This document shows positions 51,743-60,983 of a DNA stretch of 64,000 bases, in pieces; position 1 is the first letter of the stretch; each line of letters starts with the position of its first letter. The stretch is taken from the NCBI RefSeq assembly GCF_030362815.1, contig NZ_JAUCGR010000003.1:1-64000 (forward strand), written 5' to 3'. The DNA comes from Cellulomonas edaphi (GTDB taxonomy: Bacteria > Actinomycetota > Actinomycetes > Actinomycetales > Cellulomonadaceae). The notes beneath the pieces were generated by a model. The model was not told the origin of the DNA and ran no database searches. It saw nothing but the letters and a program-made list of their open reading frames with translations. Position numbers and translations under genes: made by a program.

Positions 51743-53065
51743 TCAGAACCGCGCTCGTACCGCCTCGCCGTGTGCGGGAAGGCCCTCGGCCTCCGCCAGC
51801 GCGACGATCCGGTCGGCCACGTCGGCGAGCGCGTCGGCGTCGTACTCGACGACCTGCACGGCACGCAGGAACGAGTGGACGCCGAGCCCGCTGGTGAAGT
51901 GCGAGCAGCCGCCCGTGGGCAGCACGTGGTTCGAGCCGGCCATGTAGTCGCCCAGCGAGACGGGCGAGTACGGACCGACGAAGATCGCCCCGGCGCTCGT
52001 CACGCGCTCCGCGAGGTCGGCAGCGTCCGCGGCCTGGATCTCGAGGTGCTCGGCGCCGTAGGCGTTGACGACGTCCAGCCCGGCCTCGACGTCGTCCACG
52101 AGCACGATCGCCGACTGCGAGCCGCCCAGCGCCTGCGCCACCCGGCCCCGGTGGAACGTCGCGCCCGTGCGGTCGACGAGCTTGGCCTCGACCGCACCCG
52201 CGAGCTCCACGCTGGGAGTCACCAGGACGGCGGCCGCCAGCGGGTCGTGCTCGGCCTGCGAGACGAGGTCCGCGGCGAGGTGGTCGGGGTCGGCGGTCCC
52301 GTCCGCGAGGATCGCGATCTCGGTGGGTCCGGCCTCCGAGTCGATGCCCACCACGCCGCGCACCAGGCGCTTGGCCGCGGCGACGTACACGTTGCCCGGG
52401 CCGGTCACGACGTCGACGGGCTCGCACAGCGTCTCGCCGTCCTCGTCCTGGGAGCCCGCGGCGCCGTACGCGAACATCGCGACCGCCTGCGCTCCCCCGA
52501 CCGCGTACACCTCGTCGACGCCCAGCAGCGCGCACGTGGCGAGCACGACGGCGTCGGGCAGGCCGTCGGCGTCCTTCTGCGGGGGCGAGGCGACGGCCAG
52601 CGACGCGACGCCCGCGGCCTGCGCCGCGACGACGTTCATGATCACGGACGACGGGTACACCGCCAGGCCGCCGGGCACGTAGAGGCCGACGCGTCGCACG
52701 GGCACCCACCGCTGGCGCACCTGGGCGCCCGGCGCCACCTCGACGGTGAAACCGGCCGGCACCTGGGCGCCGTGGACCCGGCGCACGCGGCGGATGGTCT
52801 CCTCGAGCGCCGCCCGCACCTGCGGGTCGAGCACCTCGACGGACGCGGCGATGGTGGCGGCCGGGACCCGCAAGTGCACGGGGCGCACACCGTCGAACCG
52901 CTCCGCGAGATCGCGCAGCGCCGCCGCGCCGCGGTCGCGCACGTCGGCCAGGATGGGCGCGACGACCTCGCCGGCGTGCTCGACGTCCACCTCGGCGCGA
53001 GGCAGCTCGGCGAGCAGCTCGCGTCGCGAGAGCGCGCGACCGCGCAGGTCGATGCGGGAGATCAC
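51743..53065 (-). CDS. hisD: Histidinol dehydrogenase
   Basis: Zinc- and NAD-dependent oxidation of histidinol to histidine, 440 residues. Motifs: [43 protein letters not shown] (zinc/catalytic Glu-His region), and [13 protein letters not shown]. The GTG at 53065 follows TAGACT by six bases, so the his/ole transcript should be leaderless. It is the first gene of hisD-oleA-oleBC-oleD-hisC-hisB-unknown. Confidence 0.97.
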   Translation of the reverse strand: MISRIDLRGRALSRRELLAELPRAEVDVEHAGEVVAPILADVRDRGAAALRDLAERFDGVRPVHLRVPAATIAASVEVLDPQVRAALEETIRRVRRVHGAQVPAGFTVEVAPGAQVRQRWVPVRRVGLYVPGGLAVYPSSVIMNVVAAQAAGVASLAVASPPQKDADGLPDAVVLATCALLGVDEVYAVGGAQAVAMFAYGAAGSQDEDGETLCEPVDVVTGPGNVYVAAAKRLVRGVVGIDSEAGPTEIAILADGTADPDHLAADLVSQAEHDPLAAAVLVTPSVELAGAVEAKLVDRTGATFHRGRVAQALGGSQSAIVLVDDVEAGLDVVNAYGAEHLEIQAADAADLAERVTSAGAIFVGPYSPVSLGDYMAGSNHVLPTGGCSHFTSGLGVHSFLRAVQVVEYDADALADVADRIVALAEAEGLPAHGEAVRARF

Positions 53066-53071
53066 CGCACG

Positions 53072-53077
53072 AGTCTA
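53072..53077 (-). promoter_or_regulatory. -10 element for the leaderless hisD operon mRNA
   Basis: Minus-strand TAGACT, six bases before the hisD GTG. No Shine-Dalgarno sequence fits in the remaining space, so initiation on a leaderless transcript is the simplest reading. Confidence 0.55.
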
Positions 53078-53131
53078 TGCACCTGAACTGCACGTCGGCC
53101 CGGCGGCCCGGATGGCGGGCAGACTGTGCGC

Positions 53132-53350
53132 ATGATCACCGTGCCCATCGCCGACGACTCGATCCGCCTCGGCCAGTTCCTCAAGCTCGCCAACCTCGCC
53201 GAGAGCGGGGCCAACGCGCGCGAGCTCCTGGAGGACGGCGCGGTGACGGTGAACGGCGAGCCGGAGGCGCGTCGGGGGCGGCAGCTGCGCCGCGGTGACG
53301 AGGTCACGCTCGACCTGCCGACGGGCGCTGTGCGGGTGGTCGTCGGCTGA
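53132..53350 (+). CDS. Small S4-domain RNA-binding protein
   Basis: A 72-residue stand-alone S4 domain (YbcJ-like): IRLGQFLKLANLAESGANAR, then LLEDGAVTVNGEPEARRGRQ and LRRGDEVTLDL. These give the usual helix-helix-beta pattern for RNA binding. The target is unknown; such proteins are thought to act on ribosome or tRNA. The ATG at 53132 is chosen; CAGACT six bases upstream is a possible leaderless -10. It diverges from hisD. Confidence 0.85.
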   Translation: MITVPIADDSIRLGQFLKLANLAESGANARELLEDGAVTVNGEPEARRGRQLRRGDEVTLDLPTGAVRVVVG

Positions 53351-53362
53351 TCGCGGCCCTCG

Positions 53363-53866
53363 TCAGGCCTCGCCGCGGTAGTGCGGCAGGACGGCCTCGA
53401 ACGCGTCCTGCCACGAGCGCACCGGCGCGTCCGCCACGTGGTCCTCGAGCTGGTCGAGGCTCGCGTGCCATCCGGCGAGGTAGCCGCGGGCGGCCGCGAC
53501 CTCGAGCTCGCGGTGCACCAGGACCAGGATCGCGCCGGCGCCGTCCGGGCGCACCGACACCTCGACGCGCGTGACCAGCTCGGCGGGGAACAGCCACGAC
53601 ACCGCGAAGCTGCGCGGGGGGTCGCACTCCAGGACCTCGCCGGTGGCGTTCTCGTCGGCACCGGGGACGTCGTCTCCCATCCGCAGCTCGTAGCGCCCGC
53701 CGACCTCGAGGTCGCCGTACACCGGGCCGAGCCATCGGGCGATCCGCTCCGGCTCGGTCACCGCCGCCCACAGGTCGTCCGCGCTCGTGGCGTAACGCCT
53801 CTCGAACGTCACGCTGGTGCCGCCGGGCGACGTGCTCAGCACGCCCCACGCATCCGGTGCGGTCAT
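53363..53866 (-). CDS. SRPBCC (AHSA1-like) protein
   Basis: A 167-residue START/Bet v1-fold protein of the AHSA1 group. It has VTFERRYATSADDLWAAVTE, IARWLGPVYGDLEVGGRYEL, GEVLECDPPRSFAVSWLF and a C-terminal HASLDQLEDHV. Such proteins bind small hydrophobic ligands. It is paired with an ArsR-type regulator (ATGA overlap), a very common arrangement in actinobacteria where the regulator senses and the AHSA1 protein responds to an unknown compound. Confidence 0.88.
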   Translation of the reverse strand: MTAPDAWGVLSTSPGGTSVTFERRYATSADDLWAAVTEPERIARWLGPVYGDLEVGGRYELRMGDDVPGADENATGEVLECDPPRSFAVSWLFPAELVTRVEVSVRPDGAGAILVLVHRELEVAAARGYLAGWHASLDQLEDHVADAPVRSWQDAFEAVLPHYRGEA

Positions 53867-54225
53867 CGGTGTCCTCCGTCCGTCCTGGGCTCGGGGCGGT
53901 CCACGTCCTGTCGCCGGCCCCGAGCGATCTCGGTCTCGAGCGCGTCGAGGCGCGACGCCCAGAACCGGCGGACGTCGTCCACCCAGCCCGCGATGTCGTC
54001 GAGCGGCTCCGGCCGCACCGTGTAGAGCCGGACCGGGCCTCGGGCCTGCGCCTCGACCAGTCCCGACTCGCGCAGCACCCGCAGGTGCCGTGACGTCGCC
54101 GGCTGGCTGATGCCGAACTCGGCTCCGACCGCGGCCGCGAGGTCACCCGCGGGCCGCTGCCCGTCGGCGAGGAGCTCCACCAGGCGTCGCCTGACCGGGT
54201 CTCCGAGCGCGTCCATCGGGTGCAT
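53863..54225 (-). CDS. ArsR-family transcriptional regulator
   Basis: A 120-residue winged-helix regulator: MDALGDPVRRRLVELLADG, the recognition helix GISQPATSRHLRVL, and the wing VEAQARGPVRLYTVRPEP. There is no CxC metal site, so it is the non-metal ArsR type that partners AHSA1 proteins. The ATG lies 20 bases from a -10 element. A 14-bp inverted repeat between -35 and -10 is probably its own operator. A second in-frame ATG three codons in is possible. Confidence 0.9.
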   Translation of the reverse strand: MHPMDALGDPVRRRLVELLADGQRPAGDLAAAVGAEFGISQPATSRHLRVLRESGLVEAQARGPVRLYTVRPEPLDDIAGWVDDVRRFWASRLDALETEIARGRRQDVDRPEPRTDGGHR

Positions 54226-54245
54226 GGTTCATGTTTGCACCGAGG

Positions 54246-54274
54246 GTTATATAACGCAAGCGTTAATTTGACAG
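54246..54274 (-). promoter_or_regulatory. arsR promoter with palindromic operator in the spacer
   Basis: Minus strand: -35 CTGTCA (54274-54269), 17-base spacer, -10 TATAAC (54251-54246). The spacer contains TAACGC-AA-GCGTTA (plus strand, 54252-54265), a perfect 6-bp inverted repeat around two bases, well placed for autorepression. The operator overlaps the dnaE stop codon (54263-54265), and the -35 lies inside the dnaE 3' end. Confidence 0.7.
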
Positions 54275-57200
54275 GCAGCTCGGACCGAGCAGTGCCTTGA
54301 GGTCCCCGAACAGCGAGGGCGACCTCTCCACCCGCAGGCCGTCGTCCAGTCGCATGACCGTCGACCGCCCGGGCTGGGTGAGCCTGAGGTGCACCTCGGT
54401 GATGCCCGGATGCGTCGCGAGCACCTCGCGCAGCCGCTCGACCAGCGGCGGCGTGCACCGGGCCACGGCGAGGGACACCACGACCGGCGCGTCGGCCGTG
54501 ACCGACACGTCCGGGAGCGAGACCTCCATGGCCTGCAGCTGCATGGTCTCGTCGCGGCGGCGCACCCGCCCCCGGATCACGACCACGGCGTCCTCGGCCA
54601 GGACGGTGGAGTAGGCCAGGTAGGTCTCGCCGAAGAACATGATCTCGACGGCGCCCTCCATGTCCTCGATGGTCACCGCGGCCCACGGGTTGCCCTGCTT
54701 CGACATCTTGCGCTGCAGCGACGTGATGAGGCCCGCGACCACCACCGTGGAGCCGTCGGGCCTCTGCTCGTCGGCCATGAGCGCGGCGATCGAGACGTCG
54801 GCCGCGGCCGCGAGCACGTGCTCGATCCCCGACAGCGGGTGGTCCGAGACGTAGAGCCCGAGCATCTCGCGCTCGAACGCCAGGCGCTGCTTCTTGTCCC
54901 AGTCCGGCAGGTCCGGGATGGCGACCGCGAAGCCGGGGTCGTCGTCGCCGCCGAAGACGTCGGCGAACAGGTCGAACTGTCCCTCCGCCTCCTTGCGCTT
55001 GACGCCGATGACCGCGTCGACCGCCTGCTCGTGGACCAGCAGCAGAGCCCGCCGCGGGTGGCCGAGCGAGTCGAACGCCCCGGCCTTGATGAGCGACTCG
55101 ATGGTCCGCTTGTTGCAGACGACGGCCGGCACCTTGTCCAGGAAGTCGGTGAAGGACGTGAACTCGCCCTTCTCCTCGCGGGTGCGCACGATCGCGTCCA
55201 CGACGTTCGCGCCGACGTTGCGCACGGCCGTCAGCCCGAACCGGATGTCGACGCCGACGGCCGTGAAGTTGGCCGCCGAGGAGTTCACGTCCGGCGGGAG
55301 CACGGTGATGCCCATGCGCCGGGCCTCCCCCAGGTACAGCGCCGACTTGTCCTTGTCGTCGCGCACCGAGGTGAGCAGGGCGGCCATGTACTCCGTGGGG
55401 TAGTTGGCCTTGAGGTAGGCGGTCCAGTACGAGATGACGCCGTACGCCGCCGAGTGCGCCTTGTTGAACGCGTAGTCGGAGAACGGCAGCAGGATGTCCC
55501 ACAGCGTCTGCACCGCGGCCATCGAGAAGCCGCGCTCGACCATGCCGTTCGAGAAGCCCTCGAACTGCTTGTCCAGCTCGGACTTCTTCTTCTTGCCCAT
55601 GGCGCGCCGCAGGATGTCGGCCTGTCCGAGGGAGTAGCCGGCGACGCGCTGCGCGATCGCCATGACCTGCTCCTGGTAGACGATCAGCCCGTACGTGGTG
55701 CCCAGGATGTCGGCGAGGGGCTCCTCGAGCTCCGGGTGGATGGGCGTGACCTGCTGGGCGCCCGTCTTGCGCAGGGCGTAGTTGGTGTGCGAGTTCGCGC
55801 CCATCGGGCCCGGGCGGTACAGCGCGCCGACGGCCGAGATGTCCTCGAAGTTGTCCGGGCGCATGAGCCGCAGGAGCGAGCGCATGCCGCCGCCGTCGAG
55901 CTGGAAGACGCCGAGCGTGTCGCCGCGCCCCAGGAGCTCGTACGTGGGCCGGTCGTCGAGCGCGAGGTCCTCCAGGACCACCGGCTCCTTGCCGTTCATG
56001 ACGATGTTCTCGAGCGCGTCGTCGAGGATCGTGAGGTTGCGCAGCCCGAGGAAGTCCATCTTGATCAGGCCGAGGCCCTCGGACGTCGGGTAGTCGAACT
56101 GCGTGATGACCGCACCGTCCTGCGGGCGGCGCATGATCGGGATGATGTCGATGAGCGGGTCGCTCGACATGATGACGCCCGCGGCGTGCACGCCCCACTG
56201 GCGCTTCAGCCCCTCGATGCCCTTGGCGAGCTCGACGACGCGCTGCGCGTCCGGGTCCGTGGCGTGGACCTGGCGGAACTCCTCCGCCTCCGAGTACCTC
56301 TTGTCCGACGGGTCGAAGATGCCCGTGAGCGAGATGTCCTTGCCCATGATGGCGGGGGGCATCGCCTTGGTGAGCTTCTCCCCCATCGCGAACGGCATGC
56401 CCAGCAGGCGGGCCGAGTCCTTGAGCGCCTGCTTGGCCTTGATGGTGCCGTAGGTGACGATCTGCGCGACGCGGTCCTCGCCGTACTTCTCCGTGACGTA
56501 CCGGATGACCTCGCCGCGACGGCGCTCGTCGAAGTCGACGTCGAAGTCGGGCATCGAGACGCGGTCGGGGTTGAGGAACCGCTCGAAGATCAGGCCGTGC
56601 TGCAGCGGGTCAAGGTCGGTGATGCGCATGGCGTACGCGGCCATCGAGCCGGCACCCGAGCCACGCCCGGGCCCCACGCGGATCCCGTTGTCCTTGGCCC
56701 AGTTGATGAAGTCGGCGACCACGAGGAAGTACCCCGGGAAGCCCATCTTCGTGATGACCTCGGTCTCGAACTCCGCCTGCTTGCGCACGTCGTCCGGGAT
56801 GCCGTCGGGGTACCGCACGTGCAGGCCGGTCTCGACCTCCTTGACGAACCAGCTGGTCTCGTCCTCGCCCGGCGGCACCGGGTAGTTCGGCATGTAGTTC
56901 GCCGAGGTGTTGAACGTGACCTCGCACTGCTCGGCGATGCGCAGCGTGTTGTCGCACGCCTCGGGCAGCTCGGCCCAGACGCGCCGCATCTCCTCGGCGG
57001 ACTTGACGTAGTAGCCCGACCCCTCGAACGCGAACCGGTTGCCGCCCTGCTCGTAGCTCGGCTCGGTGAGCGCGGACCCGGAGTTGATCGCGAGCAGCGC
57101 CTCCTGCGACGGCGCGTCCTCCTCGCGGACGTAGTGCAGGTCGTTGGTCGCCACGACGGGCGCGCCGATCGTCTCGGCGAGCCGCAGCAGGTCCTTGATG

Positions 57201-57817
57201 ACCCGCGTCTCGATGTCGAGCCCGTGGTCCATGAGCTCGACGTAGTAGAAGTCCTTGCCGAACAGGTCCTGCAGCTCGCCCGCGGCTCGCACGGCCTCGT
57301 CCCACTGACCGAGCCGGAGGCGGGTCTGCACCTCGCCCGACGGGCAGCCCGTGGTCGCGATGAGGCCCTTGCCGTACCGCTCGAGCAGGTCTCGGTCCAT
57401 GCGCGGCCACTTGCCCATCTGGCCCTCGAGCGAGGCGAGCGACGACGCGCGCATGAGGTTGTGCAGGCCCTCGTTGTTGCGCGCCAGGAGCGTCATGTGG
57501 GTGTAGGAGCCGCGCGCGGAGACGTCGTCCTTCTCCTGACCCTGCTCGCCGAACCGCACGCGGGTCTGGTCGAACCGGCTGGTGCCCGGCGTCACGTACG
57601 CCTCGACGCCGATGATCGGCTTGATGCCCGCGGCGGTGGCCTTGGACCAGAAGTCGAACGCACCGAACAGGTAGCCGTGGTCGGTGGTCGCGATGGCCGT
57701 CTGGCCGAGCCTGTCGACCTCGGCGAACAGGTCTCCGAGGCGGGCGGCGCCGTCCAGCATCGAGTACTCGGTGTGGACGTGGAGGTGGACGAAGTCGGAA
57801 CCCCCAGCAGCAGCCAT
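54263..57817 (-). CDS. dnaE: DNA polymerase III alpha subunit (DnaE1)
   Basis: Main replicative polymerase, 1184 residues. The N-terminal PHP domain starts FVHLHVHTEYSMLDGAA. The polymerase active site includes GRGSGAGSMAAYAM and the Asp-rich MPDFDVDFDERRR (about residue 410). The helix-hairpin-helix region follows, then an OB-fold (VVAGLITSLQRKMSKQGNPW) and the short C-terminal domain. The length matches DnaE1 rather than the shorter error-prone DnaE2. The ATG at 57817 follows TAGGAT by seven bases, so it is probably leaderless. Confidence 0.97.
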   Translation of the reverse strand: MAAAGGSDFVHLHVHTEYSMLDGAARLGDLFAEVDRLGQTAIATTDHGYLFGAFDFWSKATAAGIKPIIGVEAYVTPGTSRFDQTRVRFGEQGQEKDDVSARGSYTHMTLLARNNEGLHNLMRASSLASLEGQMGKWPRMDRDLLERYGKGLIATTGCPSGEVQTRLRLGQWDEAVRAAGELQDLFGKDFYYVELMDHGLDIETRVIKDLLRLAETIGAPVVATNDLHYVREEDAPSQEALLAINSGSALTEPSYEQGGNRFAFEGSGYYVKSAEEMRRVWAELPEACDNTLRIAEQCEVTFNTSANYMPNYPVPPGEDETSWFVKEVETGLHVRYPDGIPDDVRKQAEFETEVITKMGFPGYFLVVADFINWAKDNGIRVGPGRGSGAGSMAAYAMRITDLDPLQHGLIFERFLNPDRVSMPDFDVDFDERRRGEVIRYVTEKYGEDRVAQIVTYGTIKAKQALKDSARLLGMPFAMGEKLTKAMPPAIMGKDISLTGIFDPSDKRYSEAEEFRQVHATDPDAQRVVELAKGIEGLKRQWGVHAAGVIMSSDPLIDIIPIMRRPQDGAVITQFDYPTSEGLGLIKMDFLGLRNLTILDDALENIVMNGKEPVVLEDLALDDRPTYELLGRGDTLGVFQLDGGGMRSLLRLMRPDNFEDISAVGALYRPGPMGANSHTNYALRKTGAQQVTPIHPELEEPLADILGTTYGLIVYQEQVMAIAQRVAGYSLGQADILRRAMGKKKKSELDKQFEGFSNGMVERGFSMAAVQTLWDILLPFSDYAFNKAHSAAYGVISYWTAYLKANYPTEYMAALLTSVRDDKDKSALYLGEARRMGITVLPPDVNSSAANFTAVGVDIRFGLTAVRNVGANVVDAIVRTREEKGEFTSFTDFLDKVPAVVCNKRTIESLIKAGAFDSLGHPRRALLLVHEQAVDAVIGVKRKEAEGQFDLFADVFGGDDDPGFAVAIPDLPDWDKKQRLAFEREMLGLYVSDHPLSGIEHVLAAAADVSIAALMADEQRPDGSTVVVAGLITSLQRKMSKQGNPWAAVTIEDMEGAVEIMFFGETYLAYSTVLAEDAVVVIRGRVRRRDETMQLQAMEVSLPDVSVTADAPVVVSLAVARCTPPLVERLREVLATHPGITEVHLRLTQPGRSTVMRLDDGLRVERSPSLFGDLKALLGPSCLSN

Positions 57818-57824
57818 GCGGGCG

Positions 57825-57830
57825 ATCCTA
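57825..57830 (-). promoter_or_regulatory. -10 element for leaderless dnaE mRNA
   Basis: Minus-strand TAGGAT, seven bases before the dnaE ATG, with no Shine-Dalgarno sequence between. The rest of the 57848-58079 gap (232 bases) must hold the promoter of the divergent beta-helix gene; I see no clear element for it. Confidence 0.5.
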
Positions 57831-58079
57831 CGTCGCCCGTCCGACACTCCTCGGCGCGTCGCCGACGGTGTCGACGCCCGACCGCATCACGTTTTCACCC
57901 GGGTGCAACCACCACGTTCCGGTTGTATCGGACAGACCGCGCCCGCACGCTGTCCGGGCGGGCGGACGTCGCCCCGCATCCGTGCCGAAGGGGGCAGCCT
58001 GCATGCGTGACCGCGCCCAGGACCGCTGCCCGACGACGAAGCCCGAGCACCCCACCCCCGACCGTTCTGGGAGCGATCC

Positions 58080-59192
58080 GTGCGCCTGAGATCCGCGCTG
58101 TCCAGCTCCGCCGTCACCGCCCTCGTGGCGGGTGTCCTCACGGCGACGTCGCTCCTGGTCGCCGCGCCCGCGGGTGCGGCGACCGGGCCGGCGTGCGGTG
58201 ACGTCCTGACCGTGGACAGCGTGCTGCGAGCCGACCTTGAGTGCGAGGACGACGCGCTGCGGCTCGCCCCGGGCGTGGACCTCGACCTGGGTGGCCACAC
58301 CATCGAGGCGACCGGGCAGTTCGGCACGGCGATCTGGGTCGCGAGCGCGGGCGATACGCAGATCCGGCGCGGCGCCGTGCGTGGGTTCGCGACGGGCGTG
58401 GCGATCTACGGGGTCGACGGCCGGCCCGGGGGGTCGCTGCGCATCGACCGCGTCAGGTTCGCCAGCAACATCGACGGCGTCGACGCCTCCGGTCAGCCGG
58501 GCACGGGCGCCTACGGCAAGCCCACGACCGTGACGCGCTCGGTGTTCGTCGACAACGGCCGCACCGGCATCAACGCCGTGCAGGGCCGTCCGTTGACCGT
58601 CGAGCGCTCGGTGTTCACCGCGAACCAGACCGGCGTCTTCGTCGGCGACGGGCAGGCGGCGGTCACCGCGTCGCACTTCGAGCGCAACGACGCCGCCCTC
58701 GCGCTCACGCAGACGCGCGGAACCGTCGAGCGCTCGACCTTCGTCGACAACCCCCGCGCCGTCGTGACGCGTCGGGAGGCCTCGCTCACCGTCACGGGCA
58801 GCACCTTCGTGGGCTCCGACGTCGCCGTCGACGCGGAGGCCGCCGAGGCGGCGGTGTCGCGGTCCAGGTTCCTCGCGAACGCCACCGCGGTCGTCGTCGG
58901 CGGCGCGGGCGGGTCCGTGACCGACAGCACGTTCCGCTGGAACGGCACGACGATCCGGCTCGCCGAGACCCCGTGGGCGCCCACGCTCATCCGGGGGAAC
59001 ACGTTCACGCGCAACGGCCACGGGCTGTGGCTCGAGGAGGCGGACGCCTCGGTGAGCATCGGCGACAACGAGGCACGGCGCAACGAGGGGTGGGGCATCC
59101 GCGCGCCCGGCGCCACCGACCTGGGCGGCGACGTCGCGCAGGGCAACGGCAACGACCCGCAGTGCGTGGGCGTCTCGTGCGCACGGCGCTAG
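58080..59192 (+). CDS. Secreted right-handed parallel beta-helix protein
   Basis: A 370-residue exported protein. The signal peptide is about residues 1-34 (hydrophobic core AVTALVAGVLTATSLLVAA, cleaved after AGA). The rest is a run of about 22-residue turns with recurring RSVFVDNGRTGIN, RSVFTANQTGVFV, RSTFVDNPRAVV, RSRFLANATAVVV, DSTFRWNGTTI and GNTFTRNGHGLWL, the hallmark of a right-handed beta-helix (pectate-lyase/NosD-like). I see no clear polysaccharide-lyase catalytic set. Cys pairs (PACGD, ECEDD; CVGVSC) cap both ends. The start is GTG behind GGAG. Adhesion or glycan binding is possible. Confidence 0.82.
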   Translation: MRLRSALSSSAVTALVAGVLTATSLLVAAPAGAATGPACGDVLTVDSVLRADLECEDDALRLAPGVDLDLGGHTIEATGQFGTAIWVASAGDTQIRRGAVRGFATGVAIYGVDGRPGGSLRIDRVRFASNIDGVDASGQPGTGAYGKPTTVTRSVFVDNGRTGINAVQGRPLTVERSVFTANQTGVFVGDGQAAVTASHFERNDAALALTQTRGTVERSTFVDNPRAVVTRREASLTVTGSTFVGSDVAVDAEAAEAAVSRSRFLANATAVVVGGAGGSVTDSTFRWNGTTIRLAETPWAPTLIRGNTFTRNGHGLWLEEADASVSIGDNEARRNEGWGIRAPGATDLGGDVAQGNGNDPQCVGVSCARR

Positions 59193-59208
59193 GAGGCCCG
59201 CAGCGCCG

Positions 59209-59688
59209 TCAGGCGGGCGACGCGACCACCTTCACGGCGTCGCGGTGCCAGATGCCCTCGTCGAGGTAGCGCTCGGGGCGCGCGACGTAGCCGAGGCGGG
59301 CGTAGAACCCGAGCGCCTGCTCCTGGGCGCTGAGCTCGACGGCGACGGTGCGCCTGCCGGCGACCTCGGTGCCGAAGCGGGCCAGCGCCTCCGCCTCGAG
59401 GTGGCGCATGAGCGCGGCGCCCACACCCAGGCCCCGCGCCGACCTGCTGACGGCGACCCGGCCGATGTGGGCGGCCTCACCCGCGTGGTGGGGCGCCAGC
59501 AGGCGTGCCGTGCCGAGCGGCACCCCGTCGTCGCCGACCGCGAGCACGTGCACGGTGCTCGGGTCGTCGTCGAGCACGTCGATCTCCCGCTCGGGGTCCA
59601 CCTGCTGCTCCTCGACGAAGACCGTCATGCGGATCGCCGTCATCGCGGCCCGCTGCTCGTCGGTCTGGACGCGGAGCACGCTCGTCAT
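59209..59688 (-). CDS. GNAT-family acetyltransferase (ElaA-like)
   Basis: A 159-residue GNAT protein with the N-terminal AIRMTVFVEEQQVDPEREID typical of the ElaA/YybD group, then LGTARLLAP, the acetyl-CoA loop GRVAVSRSARGLGVGAALM, and QALGFYARLGY. Substrate unknown. The ATG is six bases from a TAGGAT element whose first three bases are the stop codon of the upstream acyltransferase. Confidence 0.87.
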   Translation of the reverse strand: MTSVLRVQTDEQRAAMTAIRMTVFVEEQQVDPEREIDVLDDDPSTVHVLAVGDDGVPLGTARLLAPHHAGEAAHIGRVAVSRSARGLGVGAALMRHLEAEALARFGTEVAGRRTVAVELSAQEQALGFYARLGYVARPERYLDEGIWHRDAVKVVASPA

Positions 59689-59694
59689 GCGCCG

Positions 59695-59700
59695 ATCCTA
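59695..59700 (-). promoter_or_regulatory. -10 element overlapping the upstream stop codon
   Basis: Minus-strand TAGGAT, six bases before the ATG at 59688. The TAG is also the stop codon of the acyltransferase gene. It suggests an independent leaderless start for the GNAT gene, or simple coincidence of a stop codon with a -10-like string. Confidence 0.4.
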
Positions 59701-60864
59701 GGCGGCGGCCGGCGCCCCTCGTCCCGGGTGCCCGTCGTCCGGTCCCCTCCCGGCACGCCGGAGCTCGGCCTCCACGCGGCGCCGCAGGCGCGGCGACCAC
59801 GGTCGCTCGACCCACCGGTGCACCGCGAAGGCCATCGCGAGGGACACGCCCACGGCGACGGCGAGGGCGACGACGGCCGGCACGGCCTCGCGCACGTGCG
59901 CGACGACCCAGAACGCCCAGTACTGATGCAGCAGGTACAGCGGGTACGTCAGGGCCCCCAGCCCGGTGAGCGCGGCCCACCGCACCCTGCGCAGCGGCGT
60001 GAGCACGGCGAGGGCGACCAGCGCGAAGCAGATGGCGACCGCGAGGACGCCGCCCATCTCCCCGGGCCGCACCTGCGTGTGCCGCGTCATCGACGCCGAC
60101 GTCGCCTGGCCCACGACGGTCGCGGCGAGGACGAGGTTGAGCGCGACCCCTCCCCACGCGACCAGCGCCCGGCGGTCGCGGGACACCAGGTACAGCGCCA
60201 TCCCGCCGGCGAAGTAGGGCGCCTGCTCGGCGACGAGCACCGTGGCGCCGATGCCGAAGTCCTCGCGCAGGCACAGGTAGGCGAGCGCGGGCCAGGCGTA
60301 GACGACGAGGTAGAGCCGCTGCGCGGTCATGCCCACCGCGAGCAGCACCGCGACCAGCACGTAGAACCGCAGCTCGGCCCACAGCGTCCAGTACACGCCG
60401 TCCACCTGCCCCGCGCCGAAGGCGGACTGCAGCATGGTGAGGTTCGCGAGCACGCGGCTGGTGCCGATCGCCTTGCCCTCGGGCCACAGGACCACGAGGA
60501 GCACACCGGTGGCGATTACCGCCACCCAGTAGGCGGGGAACAGCCGGCCGACGCGCGACGCGACGAACGCCGGCACGTCCCGCGCCGAGGCGGACATGAG
60601 GATGACGAACCCGCTGATGACGAAGAAGAGCGGCACCCCGAACACCCCGTAGGCGGTGAACCGGTGCAGGGTCGGGAAGTGCTCGGTGGCCGGCTGGCCC
60701 CACGCGAGCGAGCCGAACGCGGTGAGGTGGTAGGCGACCACGGCCGCCGCGGCCACGAACCGCAGCGCGTCGAGGACCGCGTACCGGGGTCGCGACGGCG
60801 ACGAGCGGGGGGTCGCCGTCGCCGGCTCGAGCACCGAGCCGGTCAGCTGCGCGGTGGCTGGCAC
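59698..60864 (-). CDS. Membrane acyltransferase 3 (OafA/NodX-type O-acyltransferase)
   Basis: A 388-residue integral membrane protein with about ten hydrophobic segments. It starts with the family's LDALRFVAAAAVVAYHLTAF (active His in VAYH), then VFGVPLFFVISGFVILMSA and RVGRLFPAYWVAV, all acyltransferase-3 signatures. It probably O-acetylates a cell-envelope glycan or small molecule. There is no SGNH domain. The GTG at 60864 follows TAGCGT by six bases (60871-60876). It could modify the glycan made by the 36.6-44.7 kb cluster, but nothing in the sequence proves a link. Confidence 0.9.
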   Translation of the reverse strand: MPATAQLTGSVLEPATATPRSSPSRPRYAVLDALRFVAAAAVVAYHLTAFGSLAWGQPATEHFPTLHRFTAYGVFGVPLFFVISGFVILMSASARDVPAFVASRVGRLFPAYWVAVIATGVLLVVLWPEGKAIGTSRVLANLTMLQSAFGAGQVDGVYWTLWAELRFYVLVAVLLAVGMTAQRLYLVVYAWPALAYLCLREDFGIGATVLVAEQAPYFAGGMALYLVSRDRRALVAWGGVALNLVLAATVVGQATSASMTRHTQVRPGEMGGVLAVAICFALVALAVLTPLRRVRWAALTGLGALTYPLYLLHQYWAFWVVAHVREAVPAVVALAVAVGVSLAMAFAVHRWVERPWSPRLRRRVEAELRRAGRGPDDGHPGRGAPAAA

Positions 60865-60870
60865 CTCGGC

Positions 60871-60876
60871 ACGCTA
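60871..60876 (-). promoter_or_regulatory. -10 element for leaderless acyltransferase mRNA
   Basis: Minus-strand TAGCGT, six bases before the GTG at 60864. The stretch 60877-60983 upstream holds nothing else I recognise. Confidence 0.45.
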
Positions 60877-60983
60877 TCCACGCGGCCCGGCGCGAGGCCG
60901 ACCAGCCGGTGAACGCGGGACGAACGGACGCGCACGCGTAGCGGAGGAGCGGTCAGCGGGTCTGCGCCGGCCGGTCCCCGGCG

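Noticed and set aside
57868..58089. 73-residue plus-strand frame before the beta-helix gene
   Set aside because: No ribosome-binding site, composition like a shadow frame, and it occupies the promoter region between dnaE and the beta-helix gene.
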